A DNA stretch of 64,000 bases from Linnemannia hyalina (Eukaryota; Mortierellomycota; Mortierellomycetes; Mortierellales; Mortierellaceae). How positions within the stretch are numbered: position 1 is the stretch's first letter; the number at the start of each line of letters is the position of its first letter. The stretch is from positions 620,001 to 684,000 of the forward strand of contig JAHRHY010000019.1 in the NCBI GenBank assembly GCA_019671135.1, given 5' to 3'. Made by a program: the position numbers and the translations under genes. The notes under the pieces are model-generated. The model did not search any database and was not told where the DNA came from. It saw nothing but the letters and a program-made list of their open reading frames with translations. Below are positions 12,569 to 24,910 of the stretch, piece after piece.

Positions 12569-13771
12569 ATGGCCACTGTGATTCAGCGAGAACTCTATGG
12601 CGGTGCCATTACCATCAACCTCCCCAGCAAATTCGGCACCATCAGGTAGTTTTTTCTATAGGATTTTTCTTTCGCCCCTTCAGACCGTCCTTTTTTTTTC
12701 TTCTTGTATATATTTGCTTGATCAGTAGCTTGCTCTGTACAACAGTATCCTCACCCCTCCATTCTTCTTTTCCCTTTCAAATAAACTCTTGTATTTTACT
12801 TGATAACCGCACCCAACGAACTAAACTGTACCATGTCCACCATTCTCCCTTCGGAACCTTTTGCTTGGTCTGACGATACCCGTATTTTTTATTTTATTTT
12901 TAGCCATGTGCGTGAAGTGCCAGATCACCAGGAGGTCTTTGTGAACGTCGACGAAGACCAGAGTGTGATTGTCGAGATCCTTGAATTGGCCGCCGAAGCC
13001 TCCGACGATAACTGTGCCGCGTAAGTTTTTTTTGGCCTTTCCTTCCTTTCCTCCTTTCATTTTCAGGAGAGATCGTACACGTTTTTTTTTTGGGAGGAGA
13101 TGTCTGTGCGTTGTGGGCAATGAAGGGGTGGTGCTAAATAATTAACGACGACATTTTTTTTTTTTTTTTTGTTGACGATGTAAAAATTAGATTCCATTTC
13201 CAACAATTGGCAGAAGATAACGATGCCGAAGATGCATCTATCATCCAGAGCGTCTCAGTCCTCAACAACGCCGAACTCCCTGCTTGGCCGTAAGTCCCTT
13301 CTTCTATCTCATACACACGTACCCTCCCCTTCTTCTCGCTACCCATTCTCGTTACATTGGCACAACGCTTTTTTTTGCTGACAGAACCCCCCTCCCATTT
13401 TACTTTTCCACTCTACTAGCGCGGATGCAAAGATCTACCTCCTGTTGGGCCAACAACGCGTCGCAAAATTCAACGAGCAACAACGCATCCAACAACAACA
13501 CCTCGCCACCGCCGCTTCCATCTCTTCCTCCACATCCACCACCACCACCACCACCGACGCTCGTAATTTGGTCCAAATCATGATGGTAGTCGTCCGCCTC
13601 CCCCGGCAGGATACCGACATCGTCTTGTCTTATAACCTGCCCCTACAGATCTCGGATTCGAGCTCGTCAAAGCAGGTGGCGCATGAAGGAAATGTTTCTG
13701 AGGCTGAGGGATGGTTTAGGGAGGTTGTGGGGTCTTTTACGGTTAGGGAGTGGGGGCTTTTCGGGAACTGA
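12569..13771 (+). CDS. MOG1: Mog1-type Ran GTPase-binding protein
   Basis: Small nuclear-import factor that binds Ran/Gsp1 and promotes its nucleotide exchange cycle. Exons 12569-12645, 12904-13020, 13191-13289 and 13420-13771 join in phase 2 at every junction and give 214 residues. Recognisable Mog1 features are the start RELYGGAITINLPSKF, the strand VREVPDHQEVFVNVDEDQS, VIVEILELAAE, HFQQLAEDNDAE, the C-terminal region carrying RLPRQDTDIVLSYNLP, and SFTVREWGLFGN. The fourth exon carries a lineage-type insert of Gln/Ser/Thr (FNEQQRIQQQHLATAAS) between strands. All donors are GTAAG except the first, GTAGTT. The 3' end faces the 3' end of the cysteine synthase gene. Confidence 0.92.
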
Positions 13772-14132
13772 ACAGGGGGGGGTGCTATGATAGGATGGAG
13801 GATTGGGAGATAGAGTGTAGGGAATGTGTTGAGTTGGAGAGAAAGAGAGGGAGGGAGTCGAGGTGTAGAGCGAGATAAACAAAGACATCTTCAACATTGT
13901 ACAGGAATTAACGGGACAATCCCCTCCTCCGACATTGTCTCTAAATAACACCAACATCATTAAGAGCAGCAAGCAACAAGCAACGACATCAACAATAAAT
14001 AAAGGAATATTACCCAACAACAAACAAAAACAACCAATACATAATTGAGAGTGATATATTTATGTACGAGGATTGGTTTTTTTTTCATTGCAGCGAACTG
14101 CAATTTCTATGGCAAAAAAAAAAAGGTAATAC
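13772..14132. terminator. shared 3' intergenic region of convergent genes
   Basis: A 361-bp spacer between the converging MOG1 and cysteine synthase genes, with several A-rich stretches (for example AATAAATAAAGG near 13996) that could serve polyadenylation on either strand. No gene seen. Confidence 0.45.
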
Positions 14133-16033
14133 TTACTCCAAGGTAGTATACTTCTTCAAGTGCTCAGGGATAGCATCTGTGAGTCCCTTGGACTCGATCC
14201 ACTTCTTACTAAAAAGCCGAGACTGGTAACGGTATGCGCCATCGCACAAGATGGTGACAATGTTCTTTCCAGGTCCCAATTTCTTGGCCATCTCTACAGC
14301 GGCAACAACGTTGAGTGCGGATGAGGCGCCGACATAGATACCTTCTTCATCGAGGAGACGGTAGATCATGTGGAGCGAGTCTGCATCGGGGATCTGGAGG
14401 GCGTCGTCGATCAACTCGATGTCGGGCTTCAAGTTCTCTGTCACACGTCCCTGACCAATACCTATTTGAATCGTTAGATGAAGAATAAAGGAGTGGGAGT
14501 GGTTAGATTAGTTTTAACGCACTCGTGTAATCGATCCACTATTCGGGATAAAGGACTAAGAAGCGAAAAAAAAAGAGTATATTGAGCCAAGCAATATGAC
14601 AAGTAAAGAGAGACGTACCTTCGGTGATAGAAGAACCGCCGCGCTCAATAAGGGTGCCGCCAGACTTGATATAGCTGTACAAAACACTGCCGGGAGGATC
14701 GGCCAAAAAGATCTTTGTCTTTCCGTTCGACTTCTCCTTCAAGAACCGAGCAATTCCAGCAAGGGTACCACCAGTACCGGTGGAGCAAGTGAAACCATCG
14801 ACTTGACCCTCCAACTGCTGCCAGATCTCGGGTCCAGTGGTCTCGATATGGGCTTGACGGTTGGCAGTGTTGTCGAACTGGTTGGTCCAGACGGCGTTGT
14901 CGAGGGCCTCAGCGTGGCGAGCGGCTTGGTGATTGTAGTTCTGGGGGTTGTCGAATGCCACTGCGGGGACTGGGTAGACCTCGGCGCCTGTTATGATTGC
15001 ATGCAGGGGGTGGTGGTGTTTTTAGTGTGAGAAAAAATGACAGATGCGGTGAGTAAATAAATTAGAAACAAGGTTCTTCTCTCACGGATAGGGGATGGAA
15101 AAAAAACATGTACAAAGAAGGACAACCGATGGGACCCTTCACCCATCCACCGCACCCTTCACACACATAATATTGAACAGAAAGTGAACAAAGACTTACC
15201 GAGCATGCGCAGCAGGTCGATCTTTTCCTGACTCTGGGTGTTGGGCATGTAGATGACGCACTTGTAACCCTTGGCTCGGCAGACGTGGGCAAGACCGATA
15301 CCGGTGTTTCCGGCAGTTCCCTCAACAACCGTTCCGCCAGCCTTGATCAGTCCTATTTACCCCATCAATTGAAGCAAGTAGATGTTAGTTGGTGAGTTAA
15401 AAGTCACGCTCTTTTATCACTTCCAAAGAACTCAGTTGAGTTGCCACCAAGAACTAGAAGTATGTGTACCCTTGCTCTCGGCATCCTGGACAACAAAGAG
15501 GGCGGCACGATCCTTGACAGATCCACCGGGGTTCATGAACTCGGCCTTGGCATAGATGTTGCTTCCGGTCTCCTCGCTCAGTCTGTTCAAACGGATCTAT
15601 TGGTTCAACAAAGAGCATTCAAGGAAGGTGGAGTGAGTTAGGCCAGGATCTTGCACATTAGTCGGAAGAGCATGATGTGAAATGACGCGATATGTCCTGA
15701 AGGTTGACAGGGGGACCGTTGAATATCAAAATGAGTAACGAGGCGCTTGAACATACCAAAGGGGTGTTTCCAAGGGCACCAATGAAACCGTTCACAGCCT
15801 ATAGTTACCATTGACAAGTTCAGTAAAGAGTTAGTGTCTGAAGAAAAGGAGTTGTTATGACCGAGTCCAGCCGGGCGGGAATGAGTCCCATGAGAAAATA
15901 AAAGGTGGTCGCGGCAAAAAGTAGTCCATGTGTTTCTGCGAGAGGGAGAAGAAGGTACCTTGGCGGCGGAGATTACGGGCTTGACGGTGGAGTATGACCT
16001 CCTTGCAAAGGTCGAGATTCCAGTCCTGATCAT
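14133..16033 (-). CDS. mitochondrial-type cysteine synthase (PLP fold type II)
   Basis: O-acetylserine sulfhydrylase-family enzyme, probably mitochondrial. Six minus-strand exons (16033-15959, 15798-15757, 15596-15470, 15352-15200, 14987-14619, 14461-14133) give 364 residues with consistent phases. The first exon ([18 protein letters not shown]) is an arginine-rich mitochondrial presequence. The PLP lysine lies in [12 protein letters not shown]. The phosphate-binding loops are [13 protein letters not shown] and [10 protein letters not shown]. The start of the catalytic domain is [17 protein letters not shown]. The substrate loop reads TAGNTG rather than the TSGNTG usual in bacterial CysK; a group of fungal mitochondrial homologues including yeast MCY1 may share this, which I recall only generally. 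There is no CBS regulatory domain, so it is not a typical cystathionine beta-synthase. Confidence 0.9.
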
Positions 16034-16854
16034 TGTTGGGGTGCAATGAGTTTGGTGTGGAAGAAAAAAAAGAAGAAAAGGGGAGGAATAGCGAAGAAGT
16101 AGAGAAGTTGCGTTCTCTTTTAAAGGGCTTCGTACAGGCGATATGATTGATAGACTCATTCTCGTTCCATGCTTCGCTTTGATCGTTTCGTGCTCAGTGG
16201 CGCCATTTTTGCCAGTCACAGTGTCACTTTATGTTCCTGAGATGGTTGGTTGGCTGGATCGATCTCTTCTAGCGCAGTAGTACATACCCACCACCAGGCG
16301 CCATTACGTCTCTTCAACAACGCTGGATACTCGCACCATGCGCCACCAACATGAGGCTCCTGGAACAGCAGTCCTCCCATTTGACCTTCTAGACCTCCTC
16401 TTCCTCCTAACGGTCATCAGTCCACACGACAATTCATCGTTGGTTTGTCAAATACCCCCATCCGTTGCACTTGGTACCGTTCCCCTATTAACCCCTAGTT
16501 CTCCCACCCAATTTCGATAACCAACCCCCTGAGATCCTTCCGCTCTGAAATACCAATTGAGCACACTTAGACGTGCTGTATGTTACCGAGGATGGAAGGA
16601 ATACATCTCCTCCCTTAGAACTAGCAGAGCATGGCATAGCATCTTAGATGAGCATCATGAAACCATTTCACATATCAGATCAGCGCTATGCCCCTTCCTT
16701 TTCTACAATCTTCTTCAATCTCTGCGCACTTTCTACAGAAAAAGATAAGACCACCTCCTCTGCAAAAAGGCACGCACAGCTGGCTCATATTTCTCATGGT
16801 CACTCAAGGAATCGAGTGCACCCTTTTTAAGGATCCGATCCGACACTATCATCT

Positions 16855-16885
16855 ACTCACTCACTCACTCACTCACTCACTCACT
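16855..16885. repeat. ACTC tetranucleotide microsatellite
   Basis: About 7.5 uninterrupted copies of ACTC in the gene-poor stretch between the cysteine synthase and LIM genes. Likely length-variable; no function inferred. Confidence 0.85.
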
Positions 16886-19010
16886 AACGAAACGCATCCC
16901 CGATGGTGCTAAAGCGGCCTCCCATATGGCTATCAAAACTGTGCTCAGAAGCTGAACAGGTTTGCAAGCCGCGCTATGATAGCCGTGCCGATTTATTTTC
17001 AGCTGTTTTCAGGAAACCGGGTGTGCGTCTTTGTCATCCTTTTGGTGCTCAAGTCTTGAGCTCTTAATGACCTGCCTGGTGCACGACTGCATATGATCTA
17101 TTCTGGGTCTGACAGAAAAAGAAAAAAAGGGGAGGAGGGGGGGCGGGTGTGGTTGTTTCCCCTCCCTCGTGATGCTCCTGGTACCCATGGTAAGGTACAT
17201 GAACATGTAGAGTAGTACTTTCTGCGACAAAATGCTTACTTCAATCTTGAATTGCGGAGACATTTCTTGTTCTTTTGAAAAATGGAAAAGGGTGGAGGAA
17301 GAACGGCCATCCATCCCTGTTCACATCTAATTTCTGGTTCTGTACACTAAACCTCGTCTGGTCTAGTCCAACCCTTGGGCCGATCTTGTTGAAATGGATG
17401 TGGTTGTTGGTGTTTATTTTACTATGTGTATTTTGTGCTCAGATCGAAAAATGCAGCGCTATGAGATGGGATGTGAGCAGCAAATGGCGGGCAATGTTAA
17501 GAAGACAGCATCACAAACAAGGAAGTGGTCGTTCACGATACCAAAAGGCAGCAAAAGTGAATAAAAGGATTGAAAGAAGAAGAGGGAAGGGGAGAGAAGG
17601 AAGTGAAGGTGCTTGTCCAAGATAGCTGTTCCCTTATTAGTTGTTTACGATTGTTATATTTTTTTATTTGGCCGTTTTTGAGAGCACTAACAACAAGCCC
17701 CTAATCAAGTCAGAGTGAGTGGAGGTTATGGCTGAATAGACACGAGTGAGTGACATAAAAATAGGTTCAGTCGCGTCTCTTGCTCATCTCTCTTTACTTC
17801 TCGTCGGTTGCTTCTTTCTCTTTCTCTCGTTTCACTATCTCACTCTCTTTTTTTAAAAGCTCTTGCTCAATTACTCGCAGTGACCCTGTCTCGTTCATTT
17901 GTTGGATGTTTGTTTGTGTACAGTACATTTCCCATTTGCCGCCAAACAGTGGTCTTTTTAATTATTGATTTCATTGTAGCACCACGATATGGCTGGGTTG
18001 GATCGGATGGGCTTGGTTCATTTCATTCCAGTAAAATTTGGAATGGTGTTTGCTTATCCGAGCAAGGCACGGGTGCGCGCTTTTCTCTTTGTATAATTGA
18101 GTTATGATCGAGTCTATTGAAGGAAGGTGGAGGGAAGGAGGGAAGGGGTGGCCGTTTAGTCTACTTTACTTTGACTTTGTCCAAAGTGGAGACGGGTGGG
18201 CATGAGGGGGAGAAGATGGGGGGTTAATGCTCTCGTGTGAGTGGACTGAGTGAATGTCTGCATGGTTGGGAGAGTGTGCGATAAGGACATGGATGGAAGG
18301 AGGAGGAGAATTGATAGACGGACAGACGCATGCAGAGCGACATGGCGAGGGAGCAGGGGGGTCCATGAATTGGAAAGACTTACCACCTAAAGAAAAAAAG
18401 GGATCAGAGAGTGTGTATGTATTATGTACGAATGATCGCGATAGATGGGAGATCCTTTTTCGAATTTCTTTTTCGCCGAGGAAAAAAAAAAAAGAAGCAA
18501 GAAAGGGACACTCATGTACTCTTTTTGCCATGTTCAGCGCACGGGAAGGGTCTTTCTTTTGATTGAATGGTGGTGTATGCACTCCTTGCAGTGTATGGGA
18601 TATAGGATGAAGACTACTCTGGGACAGATGTAAGAGCGAATGAAGGCAAGGGAATCGTGTGAAGTAGCCGGGATGGGTGCATCGTTATCAGACCATGCCC
18701 TTGCGAATTGAATTGAATGAGAGTACAAAAAGGAAGCCTGCGTGGTGTTCCATTTGTTTGAATCAAGGTTCCGTCGCAGCTCCACCCAACCACAGCTCGC
18801 AGTTCTTGCAAGGTGTATATATCTATTTAGAAGGGGCAATCCCTATTCCACTCTCCATGGTTAATTAAAAACTGTTAGTGCTCTCAACAACAACAACAAC
18901 GGTTGTTGTTGTTTTTGGTTGTTGGTTGCTGGTTGTTGTGTGTGTTGTTGCAAGTGCTCTCACTTTCTTTTTCTTTTTTTTTTCACTTCAACAAGTGTTT
19001 ACTGCTGCAG

Positions 19011-19038
19011 CAACTCAACTCAACTCAACTCAACTCAA
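19011..19038. repeat. CAACT pentanucleotide microsatellite
   Basis: Five to six perfect copies of CAACT about 580 bp upstream of the LIM gene start, within a stretch rich in CAA, AC and CTCA simple repeats. Confidence 0.85.
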
Positions 19039-19614
19039 CCTGCTGCACAAATCAACTCAACTCATTTCCACTACAGTTCACTACACACACACACACACAC
19101 TCACTCACTCACTCAAAGCGAGGGTCAGACATAGGCACAAGGGCACCCTTGCCTCCCATTGAACCCCTGCCTTCATTTTAATCGCTCGTATGCTCACCCC
19201 TCCTCCCCCACCCTGCTAGCACGTCTTTTTCGTTTATTCCTCTCTCTCTCATCTTCTCATCCTCGTCATCATCTCACCTCCTCTTTCTTTCGCTTTACTT
19301 TGCTTTCATTCCCTTTTTTCTCTTTTCTTTCTTTTTCTTCTTTTTCCCTTTCATCCCTTTTCGACCCTTGCCTCTCTCATTCTGCATCCTACTTGTCCTT
19401 TCCCTTCCCGACTTCCGCTCTCATATCACACCTCCTCCTTTTCCTTCATACCCATCTCACCACTCCTCCTCCTCCAGCAAAGCCTCACTCATACCTCTCT
19501 TTCCCGCTTGCACCCTTGTTCATCTCCAACCCGCCTCGTCTTCACTCACGACTCATTCCATCCTCTCTCCTCCTCTCAAACCAGCCAACCAACCAACCTA
19601 AACGGAAGCCTTAA

Positions 19615-22600
19615 ATGAGCGTCAAGGATCCTCGTCTGTCCCAGATCCTGCCGGTCATCCGGTGCTCTGACTGTGGACACGATGTCGAGTTCAGACTGCT
19701 TGGCGAGCACGTCTGTTCGTCTGCACCTCCTATGCCTGCCTTGCCAGTGATCCCCGTGTCAAAGGGTAAGCCGTCAACCGCTCTTTTGCTTGTTCCCTCG
19801 ACTGTCAATTACTTTCTCTCTCCTATCTTTCTTCCTCTTAGTCTCGTACGCACCCACATCGATGATCCAGGGAATAGAGAAAAAGGGGAGACTGATTGTG
19901 ACCTCAAGAGTGGGAGGGGGGGGGATGGGAAAAGTAGTTGTATTTTAGTTCGGATGTTCTTTTTGTCGGTTCACCACTCGTTATCGAGAGGGATGCTAGC
20001 AGTGTTCGATGACTTGGTACAAGTCTAAGGGGACAGTTGCTAGTGAGAAAGAGAGGCCTTTTTTTTATTAGTGAGATTGGGTAGAGAAAGGTTATTTCTC
20101 CTTCAGCTTCGAAACTCCACTCCACTCAGTCAGCCAGCTGGTCAGACAGAGTTCTCAGGCACCGACTATCGACTCCCACCTACAGACACAGACACGGACA
20201 CAGACACTACGCCAACAGGAACCAACAGCCGACAGCAGGAAAAGTACACGGGAACGAATAGGAATCAGCCGAGACGGACAGACTTTCTTTCTCTAAAGGA
20301 CCGACGGACAACCAGACGAAAGAGACAAAAAAGAGGCACCGCGTTTGACCCCTTTGGGCTGAAACCTGGCTTATCATCTTGCATGGGAATAGCCCGGCTG
20401 GGACTAGTGATGAGCGGTTTTGATATATGAACTTTTTGATCAACAGCAACATCAATCAGTCAGGCACACCGCAACCACTGGCTGCTGATATTAAGAACGA
20501 TGGTTGGGATTCAAAGGAAAGGATAGAATGAAAGACGAAGAGATGTAAAGAGTGAACGGACCGGACCAAGGTGCCCCAGAAGGAAGGATCCGAGAGCAAC
20601 GAGGCACTTGGGAAGAAAAAACAGATCAGTCGCATAGGTGCGATGACCACGATCAACTTTTTCTTGTTGATCCTCATCTCTGGCTGAATGATCTATTTCT
20701 CACTGACTGACCTTGACCTTTTCTCCTCTTTTTCTCTCCTACATTCATTCTATGTGATTATTCCTTGTCCGTTACCTCATTGTACACCATCCGCCTGCCT
20801 GCCTGCCTACCTGCTTGTGCTTGCCTACCTCTCTGCTCGCCTGCATGTACGCGTGGAAATCACAAACAACAAAAACCTCCTTTACGTCTTCACCCTCGAC
20901 CTTGACCACTCTCTCAAATGGACCTCAATTGGACTGGACTCCTTGCCTTTTTTCCTTCTTCTTCCTCTCGGATCAAACCCTCTCCCCTGAACATTCGTTG
21001 GCAAACGTCTCCGTTTTTTTTATCTTTCGCGACACTCTTTTCTGATGTCGTTCATGCTCTGTTATATACGACCTTGCTTCCGTTTGTTTGTGCTTCCATA
21101 GCCCACAACTCACAGCCCCCACGAACTCCTTCTAGGAACGGTAAGAGATCTTTTTCCTTCTCCTTGTGCTGTGTTCTGTTTGTTGTTGTTTCCGTGTTGT
21201 CTCCTGTTTGTTGAGAGCGGAAAAATACCATTATTATTTGGTCACCCCCTTTCGTTAAAAAAAAGCCGTTTTTTCTTGTTATTTAAACTGGTATTGTTAT
21301 TTGCTAATGTTGTATATTAGACTCCCCAGGACCAGGAAGCGGTATCTCTTCGGGCGCATACAGACCAGGACATAAACCACCTCCAATCCCGATCGGCTCT
21401 GGAGCACCAGCATCGAACCACTATGTCGGAGGCGGAAGCAGCAGCAGTCTGACAAACGGTTCTCCTATCTCCCCCGGCCGTCCCTCGACCGCCTCCCCTC
21501 GCCCCTCGCTGCCCTTCCTGGAAAAATATGCCAAGAAAAAGACGGCGACGACGGCACCCTCACCTCCAGCCGCCAATGGCCGTGATGCCAATAATAACAA
21601 TAATACCACGGGCTCACCTCTATCGGTCTCGCCAACAACCCCGACCGCCCCCAGTTATGACCGACAGGTACTCTCCAACGGATCAAACTCTCATTATCAG
21701 CGAGAGCAGAACGACTACTTCCCAAAGACGCCTATCGATGATCGATTCGGATTCCAGCAACAACAACAACAACAGCAGCAGCAGCAGCAACAGGCACCTT
21801 CACGATCAAGGACACCTATGGATGATGGTCGATATGGAGCTTCACCTTCACCAATCCCTGGACGATCAAAGACTCCAGTGATGGATTCTTCTAGCCAATT
21901 CTCGACCAGCCCCAACTCGACACGGGTTTCGCAACAGCCGGCATTGCCTCAGAAATCCAATGCTCGTTCGCCCTCGATTGCTTCAGCGGCTGGATTGGGC
22001 ATCAACGGAATGGATGCCAACGGCCGTATCAAGTCTCCTACCGGAGGCAACCCCTACCAGGATCCTAGGACAGAATTCGGTGGACGTGACCGGGATCGTG
22101 AACGCGAGCGTGGAGGCAGCAGACAGCAGCAGCACAGTGACTATGTTGATTCACCACCTTTGAATGGTTTCGGCCGTTCGGGATCGTCCGGCTCAGCAGC
22201 ATCGTCGGTGTTGACCGAGAGGTCGATGCAGCGGGAGAGATCTAACACCGTTCTTTCAGAGCGCTCGGAGCGTTCTGTGCGCTCTACCCGTTCGGAGCGC
22301 TCGGACAAGGATCGCTCCCGCTACCCAGAGGAGGACAATGAGCGCAGCAACCGTGATCGTGAGCGAGAGAGAGGAGACCGTGGTGATCGCGGCGATCGCG
22401 AGCGTGAACGTGAACGTGAGCGTGGCACGACTTCCCGCAACCGAACGGATCCTTCTTCGGCGTACAAGACTCCCTCACCCCCAATCTCTCCGGAGGATGT
22501 TCGTTCTTCAGATGCCATGTCTTCAGCTGCTCCCAAGCCCTCTCCATACAGACCTCCTACTCCCCCAGACGCATCTCCTATTCCTTCTCGAGGTAAAAAA

Positions 22601-24293
22601 AATATGTCCTGCTGTTTTACTCTCCATGGATTGAGGGGGGGCGATTTTCCCATCATTTTCGTTTCTGCTCTCAAAATTTTTCAGTTTTTAACCTATATAT
22701 TTCTCACCCGAAATTACAATGCTCTTTTTCCATAGGTCGTCGCCCTTCGGTGGCACCATCACGCAAGGCCAGTGGCGACCAATTCGACGCCCTCATGGAT
22801 GACCTGATTCAGGAGATCAACGTCCTCCCCACAGGAGAACGATCGGGCCGTGATTCGTCCCGCCCTGCCTCTTCCCACAGATCTCGCTCGAGACCCAACT
22901 TGCCCGAGAACGGAATGGAGAGGAGCCGAGTCAGGGATCTGGCGGGTTCTCCACCACCTACACCAGGACTGCCCAAGCTTGCGAGTGGATCGGAGAGTAT
23001 TCGATCGCATCGATCTGGAAAGGAGCGTAGCGAGCGGGAACGTGAGCGTGGAGATCGTGGCGATCGTACGGATCGTGAGCGTGAGCGTTCTGACCGCACC
23101 GACCGTGGTGATAGAGACCGTGAGCGTGAGCACCGCAGTGACAGAGATCGTGGTGATAGAGGAGACCGTGAGCGTTCGGATCGGGATCGAGGACATCGCA
23201 GCGAGCGTTCAGTGGTGGATGAGCGAGGAAGCGATCGCGCTACCCGAGAACGCGAGAGGAGCGACCGCACCACATCTTCACGCTCTGCAACCCGCAGTCG
23301 ATCGACCAACCGTCGTGGAGGAGTTCAGCACTGCGAAGGCTGCAAACACGATATCCAACCCCAGGAGGTAGCAGATGCGATCAAGATGCAGCATGGAGAC
23401 TACCATCCAGAGTGCTTCAAATGTGCACGCTGTCGTCGACCCCTTGAATCTGCTCGGGATGGACGTGAATACGAGGGACGCCTTCTTTGCGAGAAGGATT
23501 ATCAGAGGTACCTTGAGAAGGATGCTCAGCGGTCTGAGCGTCCCTCGCGCAGTCGTCGTGATGCCCCTACCTGTGCAGGATGCGAGGGCCCCATCTCCAG
23601 CAGCGAGACTCCCGTCTATGCTCTGGGACAATCCTGGCACGAGCATCACTTGGCCTGTTACCAGTGCAAGAAGCCCATCCAGCAGTCTGTTGGCCATGTG
23701 GAGAAGAACGGCCGAGTTTATTGCCCCAAGGACTTTGGAGAGTTGTTCTTGCCAAAGTGCAGGTCTTGCAACCTCCCCGTGGAGAAGGAGGCCGTCTGTG
23801 CTCAGGATGGCAAACTGCAGGGCAAGTGGCATGCGGCTTGCTTTGGATGCCAGACCTGTAAGAAGCCCTTCCCAGACAAGAGCTTCTATGTCTATGGCGA
23901 TGCGCCTTACTGCAGGCGACATTACCATAAGCTGAACAACTCGCTCTGCAAGAGCTGTGATCAGCCCATCGAAGGACCCTGCGCTCAGACCATGGAGGTA
24001 AGATAATCATCTCCCCTCGGGGGTTTTTTTTAGTTCATCGATCCTTTTGTGTTTTTGTTATTCTGTTGTCCAGTAACTAATCTCATGCTCACTTTTTTTT
24101 GTCGATTTGAATATGATATTAGGGCTGGAGATTCCATCCGGGATGCTTCTGCTGTGTGGAGTGCAAGGTGGCGTTGACGGATGTGTACTACAACTTTGAG
24201 AACCAGGCCTACTGCGAGAAGGATATCATGGTCATCCAGCGGACACGCAACGTCCGTGCCGAGCGTCGCAAGACCTTCTTTGGCAAAGTGTAA
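19615..24293 (+). CDS. four-LIM-domain protein, paxillin-like, with Arg-Asp/Glu repeats
   Basis: Probable cytoskeletal or polarity adaptor. Exons 19615-19765, 21102-21140, 21321-22592, 22736-23997 and 24123-24293 (phases 1,1,1,0) give 964 residues. The N-terminus has a small Cys/His knuckle (VIRCSDCGHDVEF...LGEHVC) found at the start of fungal LIM proteins. A Ser/Pro-rich region follows with a run of 13 Gln and several (S/R)RTP or KTP sites. Two long blocks of alternating Arg-Asp/Arg-Glu/Ser-Asp-Arg repeats come next (about 22080-22430 and 23020-23280). Four LIM domains close the protein, starting CEGCKHD, CAGCEGP, CRSCNLP and CKSCDQP, each with the CxxC...HxxC...CxxC...C(x)2(H/D) zinc pattern. 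The fourth is split by the last intron. The first intron is 1336 nt, far longer than the others. The domain set matches fungal Pxl1/Lim-type proteins; orthology is not proven. Confidence 0.9.
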
Positions 24294-24910
24294 AAACTCT
24301 TTACCATTCGTTTCCCCTCCTCCTCCTTTTCTTCTCTCTCTCCCTCTCTCTTCTTTCGACCCCCCCCCCCCCCCATCATGCACATTTATCACCCTTACCC
24401 TCCTGCTCATTCACACACTTTCGTCCTTTTTTTTTTTTTTTTTAAATTATCGTTCCTCAAAAGAAAACCAACCATCCGCATCATACCTACCACCCCCCAT
24501 AACCTACTCCTACTACTACTACTTCAACCCCTCACCCTGCAACGAGGTACTTTCTTTTCCTTCTTTTACCGGCTCAAAAAAGAGCTTTCTTAGATATGAA
24601 AACAAATATAAAAAACAAGACAAAAAAATAACACAACTGGAGGAGAGTGCAATGAGAAATTATGTTTGAAAAGACGAGAGGTTCAAAAAATGGAAGGAAA
24701 AAAGAAAAAGAAAAAAAAAATATGCGACCGTCCCCAATTCTTATTTGTTTTACATTGTTTTTCTGTTTTTGCAAACGTATCTATGCTCTCTGTCTAGGCT
24801 ATAGTCAGAACTTCCAGTCCGACAACGCTTACTCATACACATCTTACAGCCTCAACCCTCTCTCTCTCTCTCTCTTTCTAACAGCTCAGTCTGTTTCAAA
24901 AGGACGAACC
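24294..24910. other. 3' intergenic region between convergent LIM and LAMMER genes
   Basis: A 617-bp spacer with a 14-C run at about 24361-24374, a T18 tract near 24428 and A-rich stretches near 24670-24720. These homopolymers suit 3' UTR and polyadenylation DNA. No coding sequence supported. Confidence 0.5.

Larger units (their letters stand above)
16034..19614. other. 3.6-kb gene-poor region and leader of the LIM gene
   Basis: No gene supported. It contains an ACTC tetranucleotide run at 16855-16885, a CAA run followed by its inverted TTG counterpart at 18884-18955, a CAACT pentanucleotide array at 19011-19038, an AC/CTCA run at about 19082-19115, and a strongly CT-rich leader from 19200 to 19580. 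A short frame at 16338-16517 has a weakly F-box-like segment (LPFDLLDLLFLL, then SSLVC) and could be a gene relic. Confidence 0.5.

Noticed and set aside
20071..20430. 119-codon frame with Thr-Asp repeats inside the LIM first intron
   Set aside because: Repeat-derived and no splice signals of matching phase.
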